Below are positions 38,089 through 48,520 of a DNA stretch of 64,000 bases, piece after piece. Source of the DNA: Haematobia irritans (lineage: Eukaryota > Arthropoda > Insecta > Diptera > Muscidae). Positions within the stretch are counted from its first letter, which is position 1. Each line of letters opens with the position of its first letter. The notes under the pieces were generated by a model, which made no database searches, was not told where the DNA came from, and worked only from the letters and a program-made list of their open reading frames with translations. The stretch lies in the NCBI RefSeq assembly GCF_050003625.1, contig NC_134401.1, positions 96,388,852-96,452,851 of the forward strand, read 5' to 3'. Both the position numbers and the translations under genes were made by a program.

Positions 38089-38358
38089 TATTATAGGGTA
38101 AATAATCCAGCCTTCAAATACCTGTTGGATGTATTAGCCGCCCACATTCCACCTCAACGCAAGTCTTTTGGATTATCTCCACTAGTAAGATTAGGTGCTA
38201 AGCTTCTTTGTCGAAGGTGGCTAAAGAGTACCTATGCCCGAATTGGATATATTTCATCAAAACGGATGAAAAAAACTAGTAAATTTCTTCAGCTTTTTAC
38301 GCCACGCGGGACACATGTTCGCATTATTGCTCCTTTAAGAAACAAGCACCTACATTAA
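38080..38358 (+). pseudogene. Harbinger transposase N-terminal fragment (broken)
   Basis: The stretch FKYLLDVLAAHIPPQRKSFG followed by SPLVRLGAKL matches the helix-turn-helix region that precedes the catalytic domain of HARBI1-like transposases. After about residue 42 the expected FFVEGG-type continuation lies in another frame, so there is a frameshift near 38205 and the remaining 50 residues of the open frame are nonsense. Host DNA belongs to the relic at 37254-38690. Not a functional gene. Confidence 0.55.
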
Positions 38359-38690
38359 AACAGGAAGGGATATTATAGCTTAAATGTAAAACCTTTATTT
38401 TCTATATAAAAGAATTTTTAAAATATGTACAGATCTGTGACCATGAGATGAGCATTCGGTAGTTGGATTCATTCCATTATAAATTTTAATTCAAGGTTTT
38501 TGACCGGAAATTACAGAGAAATGATGCCTTTTGGTCACAACTCCCTTGATTTTTTTGGGGGAATTATTCCCAAAAAAATGTCATCGTTTTTCCCTTTTTA
38601 TTGTCATTTGTAATACCAATTTTTCCCCAAGGGAAAAATGTCCCATTTTCGAAGTTGGTTTAGAATAAGGGAAAAGGGAATATGGGTTGT

Positions 38691-38929
38691 GATATATTAT
38701 TTGGTCTAGTCGGGCGACTTGGAGCCTTATTTAAAACTCATCCGTTCTGTGGAAATTTTGGCATTGCAGTGTGTAGGATATGGCTAAGATATGGGGAAAT
38801 AATCACAGAATTTTGTGTAAAGTGTGAGAATGGCCATATTTGTATTCTCTGAGGAAACTATCCAGTCAATTGGAGGAAAATCCCATTGAAAATGGGTCTA
38901 AAATATGAAACAGTCTACCATATTTCCCC
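38691..38929. other. Unassigned spacer
   Basis: No coding or repeat structure recognised between the Harbinger relic and the next repeat block. Confidence 0.5.
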
Positions 38930-39965
38930 AACTCTGGTGTACGTATATATGAGAGCTATATACAATCTGAACCAATTTTGACTAAATTTGACATACATAA
39001 TAATTCTGCTATCTATGCGAAATTTCACGTAAATGGGAGTATAACTTTGGCCCCCCTGGTCATATGAGTGCAAATCGGACGGGAGATTTATATGGGAGCC
39101 ATATCTAAATCTGAACCGATTTCAACCAAATTTGCCACAATTACCTATACTACTAAACGTACTCCTTGTGCGAAATTTGAAGCAAATCACGGCAAAACCC
39201 TGGATTTTGAGGCCATATAAGTTCAAATCGGACGAAATATATATATGGGAGCTATATCTAAATCTGAATCGATTTTGACCATATTTGACGCATACAATAG
39301 TATCGTTAAAAGTACCACTCGTGCAAAATTTGAAATAAGTCAGGGCAAAACTCTGGCTTTTGATACCATATAAGTCCAAATCGGGCGAAAGATATATGTG
39401 AGCTATATCTAAATCTGAACCGATTTTAACAAAATTTGACACACTTAACGATACTATTAAACGTACCCCTTGTGTAAAATTTGAAGCAAATCACGGCAAA
39501 ACTCTGGCTTTTGTGGCCATATAAGTTCAAATCGGACGAAAGATATATATGGGAGCTATATCTAAATTTGAACCGATTTCAATCAAATTTACCAAGCATT
39601 GGTAGAATGTCAATGCTACCCTCTGTGAAAAATTTCACGAAGATCGGTAGTAAACTTTGGCCTCTGTGGTCATATGAGTCTAAATCGGACGAAAGATATA
39701 TATGGGAGCTATATCTAAATCTGAACCGATTTGGCTGATATTTTGCCAGTTTTTCGAGACTCATAAAATATTCGGATATACTGAATTTGAAGAACATCGG
39801 TTGATAAACACGCTAACTATGACCACATCGGGGATAAATATATATGGCAGCTATATCTAAATCTGAACCGATTTTTTCCAAAATCAATAGCGATTGTCTC
39901 TGTCCCAAGAAACGGCCCTATGCCAAATTTGAGGACGATCGGACTTAAATTGCGAGCTGTACTGA
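38930..39965 (+). mobile_element. 153-bp-repeat family, internal-repeat block with decayed ends
   Basis: About seven head-to-tail units, each containing TATATGGGAGCTATATC, TAAATCTGAACCGATTT and a TTTGGC/TTTGACAC segment, at spacings near 150-160 bp (unit starts near 38940, 39087, 39240, 39398, 39547, 39700 and 39840). It ends with the GGACTTAAATTGCGAGCTGTACT block that precedes the 3' end in the full copy at 45916-47373, but the palindromic end itself is gone. Confidence 0.75.
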
Positions 39966-40643
39966 AAAAAAATCTAAAAATAGAACTGTCCCTGTTATAG
40001 ATGCAAAAGGGCCAGAAATGTGTTAATTAACCCTGTGATAGAGATATTTGAACCGGTTAGGGGATGGGTTCATTGTGGTCTAGAGACAAATGCATGAAGT
40101 GGCTACCAATTGGCTAAATACAACCAGTCCCATGACCGGTATAAAATTCTAATTGCTTGGAAAAAGGGGTCAATTGGCACCAAAAAAACTGAAGGGTTCT
40201 TATGACCTCTAAAACACTCGGAAATATATAATGAGGAATGTATATGTTCGTCGTGAAAAAATGGTTCGCCCACCCGCCAACCGGTATTAAGTTTGTTAAA
40301 GAATATTTTTAAAGTCAAAAGAAAATGTCGTTCGCTTAGAAAAGAAAATTTTTCTTTCAGCATATACAATGTACTGAACGAGTATTTTCATAAAAAATAA
40401 AGGAAAATATTATTTGCAAAGGCAGCATCTTTACGGCATTATACAGCACGAATTTATCCAAAGTTTTTTTTCTTTCTTTTTTTAAACAAACTTGATTTTA
40501 TTACAATGAATTGATTATTAATTTTATGGCTTACTTTAGTACAAGTGGTCCGATTGATCCAATTTTTGGCCAGTGTGTAGACTTTTCAATTCTAAACACA
40601 AAATGTAATATACTCTACGCCCCCAAAAGTTTTCATTATCATG
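39966..40643. other. Intergenic DNA, nothing recognised
   Basis: No supported gene or repeat. Open frames on both strands are short and lack family features. Confidence 0.5.
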
Positions 40644-40831
40644 TACAGCAATCCCTCGATTTACGTTGTTTCGATTTACGTCGTCAAATTTTTTGTTCCA
40701 TCCAACTTTGATTTACGTCGCCATTCGATTTTTTTTTGTTCCATCCAACTTCGTTTCGCCATTCGATTTACGCCGCCTCAGTTGTTTACAATTTGTAAGT
40801 AAAAGTAGGGGAATCCCAATTTTTAACTCTG

Positions 40832-41890
40832 GGGGGTTACTCTGTATTGCGATACGAAAGCAAATGCGATGCGATAGTTAAATGCGTTAAGAGTACAATT
40901 CGGTACTCTGTATCACTTGCGCAAACGCTTTCGCAAAGTAAACTGAAAATATGGTAACGCTTTAGCAAAATAAAGCGAAAATATGACAACGCTGGCTGCA
41001 CAATGTAAATAATAACGAAAATGATAAAAAGAAATGTCAAAAAATTGTAAATAAAAACATTTTAAACAATCTTCCGTTCGGTGCGTGTTCTTTTAAAACT
41101 TGCTAATCGTTTATAACAAAAAAGTAATAATTATGGATTCGATAGCGTTATGGTTTGAAGAAAATTAACATGAACGAATTACAAGAAGAATTTTGCGAGA
41201 TCGGTCAAATATACTCTCCCTAAGTGACCACGGGTAAGAAAATGGAAACTCAAATTATGTGACAAACGTTTTCGAATATTTCATTTTTATAGTTTTCGTC
41301 TTAATAAAGATCCGTTTATGTATGTATTAAACGCTATTAAAGACGACCTCGTCGTTCCAAATAAATCCACAGCCATTCCAACTCCAATAAAAGTGGCCGC
41401 TGCTTTGAAATTGCTTGGACAAGGTGGTTATCTACAAATCGGCCAAGACCATCTTTTAGGACTATCAGAGCAATCTATGTCGCGCTGCTTAAAAGAAGTT
41501 TGCGATGTGATTGAACGAATACTTTGTCCCAAGCACATACAATTTGAGGTAACTGCGGAAGAGACCATAAAGTCTACCAAAGTTTGGAACTGACGTTGCT
41601 GTGTCTGTAACTTTTTTGGTTTTTCCCTAAAACAATAAACAATTTAGATACAAATATAAAAATTTAATTGTGCTTACTTACATATTTGTTACTTTGCGAT
41701 TGCTATTTTGTTTGCGCACGATTTTTGCGATCAACGAACGAGTTTGACATACGCTTTCGCATTATAGAGTGCGGTGATGCCAGATTTGCGAAAACTAGAT
41801 GCGCAAGGTAGATACGAAAACGAATTACTGAGTACCAATTACTCGATTCGCGACAATTTTTCTTACGCATCGCAATACAGAGTAACCCCC
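40832..41890 (+). mobile_element. PIF/Harbinger element nested in the pogo-like MITE
   Basis: Ends are inverted repeats starting GGGGGTTACTCTGTATTGCG on both sides, matching for about 22 bp before a single difference. The target duplication is CTG (40829-40831 and 41891-41893), the 3-bp length usual for PIF/Harbinger. The element is 1,059 bp and contains the 5' part of a transposase gene; the catalytic part is deleted, so it cannot be autonomous. Confidence 0.9.
41133..41593 (+). pseudogene. Harbinger transposase remnant, two exons, truncated
   Basis: Exon 1 (41133-41233) starts ATG and encodes MDSIALWFEEN, a TAA stop at codon 12, then HERITRRILRDRSN and LSLSDHG. A good donor GTAAGA (41234) and an acceptor TTTTTATAG (ending 41292) define a 59-bp intron. 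Exon 2 (41293-41593) continues in frame with FRLNKDPFMYVLNAIKDDL, then KVAAALKLLGQGGY, LSEQSMSRCLKEVCDVIE and ILCPKHIQF. Order and motifs match the N-terminal DNA-binding part of HARBI1-like transposases. The frame closes at 41593, before any DDE catalytic residues. The exon 1 stop and missing catalytic domain make it non-functional. The splice model is my inference from phase and consensus. Confidence 0.75.
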
Positions 41891-42119
41891 CTGTACACGT
41901 TTAGCATTTGATTTATTTCTATTTGTATGTAGCTTTTCAATCATTAAAGCATTATTGTTTTGATTCTCGGACACAGTGTACTTTCTGACCCAACAGCAAT
42001 TTTTAATTCGGTTTAGGTCGTCAAATTCCGGAACCAATCACGACGTAAATCGAGGTATTACTGTATATTGGATTTAGTATCCATCGCACATAATCACCCT
42101 AAATGTAATATATTTAGAA

Positions 42120-43115
42120 TAACATATACCCGGAGAGGTCCTGGGTTCGCGTTAGCCCATTTTGGACTCTGTACATAGGAGAAAGTCTCAAACCCCGGAC
42201 GAAGGCCGTCAACCTGGGGCCAAATCACCGCAGTCGAAATCGAGTACTTCGTCATCGTAATGTAGTTTACGCGGATCACCGCAGTCGTTATCGAATTGTT
42301 TCTACTCGAAGTAGGACACGATAGGTGGCATGCTATCGAAAACGAATCATGTAATGATTTTTGAGCAGAAAAAAGGTAAACAAAAAGAAACAAGTAGTTG
42401 GTGAAAATGGAAGTATTATTTATATATTTTGGCAAAATACATTTAAGAAAATATAATATTACTTGCAAACGAAACAAAGAAAGGAATGCTCAGTAGCCGC
42501 TTCAAAAAAATCTAGTTTTTTCGAGAACATATTTAAAAGCTTCTTTTGACAGACGAAATCGTCTTTTAAATCTATGGATGTTAAAAACACAATTAGTTAA
42601 AAGAACTCACTCAAAATAGAATCACAGGCAATGCTAAACGACTGATTTTGTCTCGAATATTTTTCCTTATTAATGCCACTTTGTACTCATCCTCTGAATC
42701 CGAAGACGAGGAAAACAAAAACACATGGATTCATAATAATTTTTACACATATACATATTTTGATCACAAAAAGTTATTTTGAAATCATCTTTTGCTTCCA
42801 ATTTCTTATTACTATATGTTTACAGCAATGTAAAAAAAAAGTAGTAGACAAAATAAATTACGATCGAAAGCGGTGATCCAAAATTTTACAGCGATCGAAA
42901 TGTCTCTCGATACGAAACAGAACTCGATGACGAATGCTGTGATTTGGTCCCTGTCCACTTTGGGTTCGCGTTAGCTCACTTTGGACTCTGTCCATAGGAG
43001 AAAGTCTCAAACCACGGCTACCTTTCCCCTTTAGGTTCGCGTTAGCCCACTTTGGACCCTGTCCATAGGAAAAAGTCTCAAACTCCGGCCAAAGGCCGGC
43101 CACCTATAAGCCAAT
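42120..43115. repeat. Cluster of a ~70-bp dispersed repeat with a fold-back arrangement
   Basis: The block GGTTCGCGTTAGCCCA, TTTTGGACTCTGT, CATAGGAGAAAGTCTCAAAC with a following CCGG...GGCCG occurs at 42143, 42961 and 43033. Between them, GCCAAATCACCGCAGTCG (42221) and the reverse complement of GAATGCTGTGATTTGGTCC (42935) form an inverted pair about 700 bp apart. Probably termini of an unrecognised, internally rearranged element. No coding sequence. Confidence 0.5.
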
Positions 43116-43397
43116 TTTCAAGGATCGGTTACCAATCGAAAAAAGTGTTGATAAAAAAACTCGATATCGACTCCCGTGATCGGAAAAATTTAGATTTCGA
43201 TCAAAAGTTCTCGATGTCGAATGCCGTTATTAGCCCCCTGATCAGCCAGAAATCACACGGAACTAAGCCATGCGATTGCGTTGGTTGTAAGTAAAATAAT
43301 ATTGGTTGACTTTTTTTCAAAACCTTAGAAAGGATCAATCCTTGCCAACATTTTTTTAAGTTGTACCACGCCAAGTTAATAAATTAAATGGTTGTTA
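43116..43397. other. Spacer with short TCGATNTCGA-type repeats
   Basis: Contains AAAACTCGATATCGACTC and TTTAGATTTCGATCAAAA, nearly the same words as at 35222-35262, suggesting a small shared repeat. Nothing else recognised. Confidence 0.35.
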
Positions 43398-45535
43398 TAG
43401 GGATCTATAGTACAACCCAATAATCGATTTTTCGATTATTGACTTTTAATCAAAAATCGATTTTCGATTATTTTTACCAATCAAAATTCTAATTTCGATT
43501 TTTCATAAATCGAATTTCATAGAAAAAAATTTATTCTACTAAATATTCGATGTTATGAAATCTATTTGTCTTTTTGTGATTGTTGTCAGCAATATTTGTT
43601 AAGAAATGCCAAAAAATTAGTTTTCCAGCTAAATATGTTAGTTTTTTTAATATATTAATATATTTTTAAAATGTTCAAGGAAATTGAAAACACAAAGGAT
43701 TCATTTCCACCAATTTGATATTTTATTTAACCCTCTGTAGCTGAGGTGGTATAATTTTAACAATAAATTTAACTGACGAGGCGTCCGTCCTCATACCTCA
43801 TTTCTAAACTGCTATACTACGTTAACATTTCTGATCAAAAAGTTTTAGGCCATATTTTCCATAAAGACTTATGGTTATTAAACTAACAAATTTTAAATAA
43901 AAGACATATTTATGAGCGGAGCGGAGAGATCGATGCTTCGTACTTTAGGAAGATACGCACGAAAATTTGTTTGCGGTGTCTGTCAGACTACTACATTAGC
44001 TACAGAAGGTTACTCAAATCAGAACTTGTATTCTTCTTGGTAATATATGTAATTCTATAAATAAAAATTAAGATATATGTGGTCATATCCTTACATCTAC
44101 ACGGATGAAAAAGACTGTTTTTCATGTGTTTGGTTATAAACATTATATGTTTGGAACACAAATTTTTAAACACAATATTTTTGAGTGCAAGCATATAATG
44201 TTCATAAACTAGCATAACATGTTTGGAACATACAGTTTGTCAAGAAAGTGTTTTGACAATGGGATAAAAATTATGTTTTGTTCCAAAATTAGATATAATG
44301 AAATTTTAAAAAAAATATTTTATTATGTATTTTGCAAAGTATACATACGTACACAGAATTAAAAATTTAATAAAATATTTAATATTTCAATTATTTCTAG
44401 AATTTGAAATATTTGGCAATGTCAAAAGACTTTCTTGACATACTGTATATGTTAATATGTTAGAACATATTATGTTTGGGACATAAAATGTTTGTAAATA
44501 TAATATGCTTGGATGCAAACATATATTAATTTAGAAATAGCCTATAAACATATATGTGTTTAGTAGCTTGGAGCGCTATTTAACAGGGAGCGAGATTGAA
44601 TTAAGTTGGTGGTTTTTGCTTGTCATTACAAAATTAGCATTTTATTTTTCCTTGGGCAATTGATCAGCTACTTCTTTGATCCTTACAAACTGTGTGGTCC
44701 GCTGTTCGAATCCCCGTCCGGCAAAAGGTAAAATTAAAATAAAAAAATCATACAATTGAATAATTTCTTCTACAATGTTTGTATTACAGAAAAAGGTGCT
44801 AAGAACTAAAAAATCTCGTGGAAGTGAGAAAGATGTGGGGGAATATACAATTGGGCAGAAACAAAATGTTGAGCATTCAGGTCGAAAACCTATGTTGTTA
44901 GCACCTATATTACCTGTTTATTTTCATAATTCATTATGATTGTAAATATATAAATAAATAAATAAAATTTTGAGCACAATATTGTTTGGGAGAATTTTTT
45001 TTAAGCATATAATATTTTTGGGTGCAAAATGCTTCCAAATATATTATATGTTCACATAATAACATATTGTTTTTTGGAAGACAACATTATTGAATTTGGA
45101 TGCAAAAATACAAAATGTTTGGAACTTAGACTACCCAAACATATATTGTTTAGACCAATATGCTTTCAAACATATTATATATTGGAAGAGATCAAACATA
45201 TAAATGTTTGGGCAATACCCAAAAATATATATGCTTGAAGCAAAATATGTTTGGGAGTATATGTTACAGAAGCGATTTTTTGTGAGCGTGTAGGTACATT
45301 TCAATTTAATTGAAACCAATGACTAAAACATTAAAATCGATTTTTGATAGTCAAAATTAAAAAAATAGTTCAAATCTATAATCGATTTTTGATAGGCAAA
45401 ATTAAAAATTAGTTGAAAATCTAAAGTCGGTTTTGCGATTATTTTTAGGTTAATAATCGATTTCGACATTTTTTATAGATTTTCATGCTAAAATTCGAAT
45501 AATCGATTAATCGATTTTTGATTTATAGATCCCTA
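43398..45535. mobile_element. hAT-like element, 2.1 kb, with a nested fold-back element
   Basis: Ends are inverted: TAGGGATCTATA at the left, and the same word (reverse complement) at the right. The flanking 8-bp sequences are GGTTGTTA (43390-43397) and GGGTGTTA (45536-45543), one mismatch, the hAT duplication length. Subterminal regions on both sides are rich in AATCGATTTTTGATTA-type words. No transposase frame is visible; most of the interior is the nested element at 44098-45293. Confidence 0.75.
44098..45293. mobile_element. Fold-back element rich in CAAACATATTATGTTTGG-type palindromes
   Basis: Short terminal inverted repeat CTACACG/CGTGTAG, with TACAT present in both flanks (TTACAT left, GTACAT right). 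The inside is dominated by imperfect copies of AACATATTATGTTTGGAAC in both orientations, broken by a less repetitive stretch at about 44560-44960. No coding potential. The element class is unclear. Confidence 0.5.
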
Positions 45536-45915
45536 GGGTGTTAGAGTATCTTTTCTATGCGTCTATTTTGAAACAATACAGTGTACCCAATAAGTGGATA
45601 TGTGTATTTCATATCAAATTAAAATCTATGACTTTTTCTCTAACCATTTTTTTTTTAAATTATTGAGCATTCGTCATTTGAACTCCTTCCAGGAAGTTGG
45701 AATAAATACTTGAACATGTATATTTTTTAAATCGTTATAGTTCTTCTTACCATATGCTAAACTTTTCCTCGAAAGCCTAAATGCTTTGAGTTTCAAACTA
45801 TTTGTTTCCGACTGTTTAAAATTGTTTGGCTCCTCCAAAACTCCTCTGTAAAATTGGTTCTAGTTCTTGAATCATTCTTTTTCAAGTTTTCATTTTTTTT
45901 TTAATTTTCAGAGTC
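45536..45915. other. Intergenic spacer, nothing recognised
   Basis: AT-rich, no repeat unit or coding signal seen. Confidence 0.5.
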
Positions 45916-47373
45916 TAAAACAAGTAAGGAAAGTCTAAAGTCGGGCGGTGCCGACTATATTATACACTGCACCACTTTGTAGATCTAAATTTTCGATACC
46001 ATATGACATCCGTAAATGTGTTGGGGGCTATATATAAAGATTTGTCCCAAATACATACATTTAAATATCACTCGATCTGGAAGAATTTGATAGACTTCTA
46101 CAAAATCTATAGACTCCAAATTTAAGTCGGCTAATGCACCAGGGTGGAACACAATGTTAGTAAAAAAATATGGGAAATGTTTAAATCTAAAGCAATTTTA
46201 AGGAAACTTCGAAAAAGTTTATTTATGATTTATCGCTCGATTTACAACTTTTCGACTAAGCAGTGGCGATTTTACAAGGAAAATGTTGGTATTTTGACCA
46301 TTTTTTTCGAAATCAGAAAAACATATATATGGAGCTATATCTAAATTTGAACCGATTTCAACCAAATTTGGCACGCATAGCAACAATGCTAATTCTACTC
46401 CCCGTGCAAAATTTCAACTAAATCGGAGTTAAAAATTGGCCTCTGTGGTCATATGAGTGTAAATCGGGCGAAAGCTATATATGGGAGCTATATCTAAATC
46501 TGAACCGATTTCAACCAAATTTGGCACGCTTAGCAACAATGCTAATTCTATTCCCTGTGCAAAATTTCAACTAAATCGGAGCTAAAAATTGGCCTCTGTG
46601 GTCATATGAGTGTAAATCGGGCGAAAGCTATATATGGGAGATATATCTAAATCTGAACCGATTTCAACCAAATTTGGCACGCATAGCTACAATGCTAATT
46701 CTACTCCCTGTGCAAAATTTCAACTAAATCGGAGTAAAAAATTGGCCTCTGTGGTCCTATGAGTGTAAATCGGGCGAAAGCTATATATGGGAGCTATATC
46801 TAAATCTGAACCGATTTCAACCAAATTTGGCACACATAGCTACAATGCTAATTCTACTTCCTGTGCAAAATTTCAACTAAATCGGAGCAAAAAATTGGCC
46901 TCTGTGGGCAAATGAGTGTAAATCGGGCGAAAGCTATATATGGGAGCTGTATCTAAATCTGAACCGATTTGGCTGATATTTTGCAAGTTTTTCGAGACTC
47001 GTAAAATATTCGGATGTACGGAATTTGAGGAAGATCGGTTGATATACACGCCAATTATGACCAGATCGGTGAAAAATATATATGGCAGCTATATCTAAAT
47101 CTGAACCGATTTTTTCCAAAATCAATAGGGATCGTCTTTGAGCCGAAACAGGACCCTATACCAAATTTTAGGACAATCGGACTAAAACTGCGAGCTGTAC
47201 TTTGCACACAAAAATACATCAACAGACAGACAGACGGACATCGCTAAATCGACTCAGAATTTAATTCTAAGCCGATCCGTATACTAAAAGGTTGGTCTAT
47301 GATTACTCCTTCTTGGCGTTACATACAAATGCACAAACTTATACCCTGTACCACAGTAGTGGTGAAGGGTATA
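45916..47373 (+). mobile_element. 153-bp-repeat family, most complete copy
   Basis: Left end ACAAGTAAGGAAAGTCTAAA, then GTCGGGCGGTGCCGACTAT and TTATACACTGCACCAC. The centre has five to six units with an exact 153-bp period (AAAGCTATATATGGG at 46471, 46624, 46777 and 46930). Then a GACAGACAGACGGACATCGC block, a TCGACTCAGAATTTAATTC block and a final palindrome ATACCCTGTACCAC...GTGGTGAAGGGTAT. The design of subterminal inverted pieces, internal tandem repeats and a 3' hairpin resembles Helentron-derived non-autonomous (DINE-like) elements of flies; that assignment is inference. It encodes no protein. Confidence 0.8.
46329..47095 (+). repeat. Internal 153-bp tandem repeat
   Basis: Spacing between identical words is exactly 153 bp for four successive units; the last unit diverges. 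Each unit contains TCTAAATCTGAACCGATTTC and GTCATATGAGTGTAAATCGG. Confidence 0.9.
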
Positions 47374-47696
47374 AAAATTCCTTAAAATTGGTCACTCAAC
47401 TCGTTACTGACAAATTCGACAAATGACGACAAAAAAAACTTACAGTAATACCGATACGAGTCAATAATAACCAATAGAATAATATCAATTAGTGGCGACA
47501 GACGAAAAGAGACGGCGAATTCAGGAATAAGGGTGATTAGGACCTTTACGGTTACATATTTTCCACAACATTTTTCACCTGCTCGGTATTATTTTTGGCA
47601 GGAAAATTGAATTGAGTTCCCATACATATGTCAGCTCCATTGAAATTAAAACTATTATGGATTGCAACATTTTGTATTAAGCAACATCAGTTTCAA
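47374..47696. other. Intergenic spacer, nothing recognised
   Basis: No supported feature between the two mobile elements. Confidence 0.5.
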
Positions 47697-48520
47697 CTAG
47701 GGCTGTCACACGGGATTAATACCGAATTTTTTATTTTGAATCCCGGGATGCTTCCGGATCCCGAAGAACTAATTCCAACGTATAAAATTTGTGACTTTTT
47801 AGCATTATTTATTAATAAATTAGAGTCTCCATTTAGTGCAAACGGCCCTTAGATTTCATACCCGACAAATTTAGTTAATAAACATTTATGGTACACATTG
47901 AGTAAGAATTTATTACACATGACGTATACTATAAAAAGCACAATTTCATCAAAAATCGAAGTAAACGATAAGGTCCTCCTTTGAACAATTAGTTCATGTG
48001 AAATGGAATTTTTGTCACATAAAATAAAAAAGCAATGATAAATGGCCCGTCGACAATATGACAAGATCGCGTTTGTCTGATAAAAATGTTGATGCCTTGA
48101 TATTTTTAAGAAGTTACTTAAAACGATGACGTACCAAAGGATTAAGACAAGAGTACGAAAATATCTAATCAAAAATCCTTAACATTTTTTTATGAGTAAG
48201 ATAGCGATACGAAATGCTTTTTAAATCATTTTTATCATCATTTTTTGTATTTCTTTTCGTCATGTTGTTCAGTTGGTCGTTAAATGTGATAGCAATTTGA
48301 AATGGCTTTTTAATTTCCTCTTATGTCCTTTTAATAAAATTGAATTAAACTAAATTGGCTTAATTTACAACAATTTTTTGGCGCTGTAGATTGTTATCAC
48401 TTAAAATATTTAAAGAATCCCGAAAATTTCGGGGTCCCGAAAAAAAAATCCCGGGAATTCTATATTTTGAAATATCGAGTCCCGGGATTTTTAAAAATTG
48501 ATCCCGAATGACAGCCCTAG
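47697..48520. mobile_element. hAT-like non-autonomous element (~0.82 kb)
   Basis: Terminal inverted repeat CTAGGGCTGTCA at the left, same at the right in reverse complement, followed on both sides by ATCCCGGGA-type words (GGGATTAATACC left, GGGATCAATTTT right). TAGGGCTGTCA-like ends are typical of hAT elements. The 8-bp flanks (GTTTCAAC and GTTGCCTC) match poorly, so the insertion is old or its ends drifted. No transposase found. Confidence 0.7.

Larger units (their letters stand above)
37254..38690 (+). mobile_element. PIF/Harbinger-like relic interrupted by a SINE
   Basis: Ends are loosely inverted: left CCCAATTCTGAATATTCCC, right (reverse complement) CAACCCATATTCCC. Two short coding traces match the N-terminal region of Harbinger (HARBI1-like) transposases. 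One, at 37556-37618, encodes RRKLRDAINPLELPETL and is followed by a stop. The other, at 38113-38205, encodes YLLDVLAAHIPPQRKSFG and a VRLGAKL motif. The 345-bp SINE plus target duplication separates them. The catalytic DDE part is missing. Boundaries are approximate; family assignment rests on the two motif stretches. Confidence 0.6.
40646..42063. mobile_element. pogo/Tigger-like MITE interrupted by a Harbinger element
   Basis: Left end CAGCAATCCCTCGATTTACG, right end (reverse complement) CAGTAATACCTCGATTTACG, each flanked by TA (40644-40645 and 42064-42065). The TA duplication and CAGTAATACCTCGATTTACG-type termini fit pogo/Tigger elements. Without the Harbinger insertion it is about 356 bp and non-coding. 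The interior repeats the motif GATTTACGTCG and its variants several times near the left end. Confidence 0.85.

Noticed and set aside
44685..44735. tRNA gene suggested by a box B-like TGTTCGAATCCCC
   Set aside because: No box A at the right distance and no cloverleaf arms recognisable. At most a SINE or tRNA relic inside a transposon.
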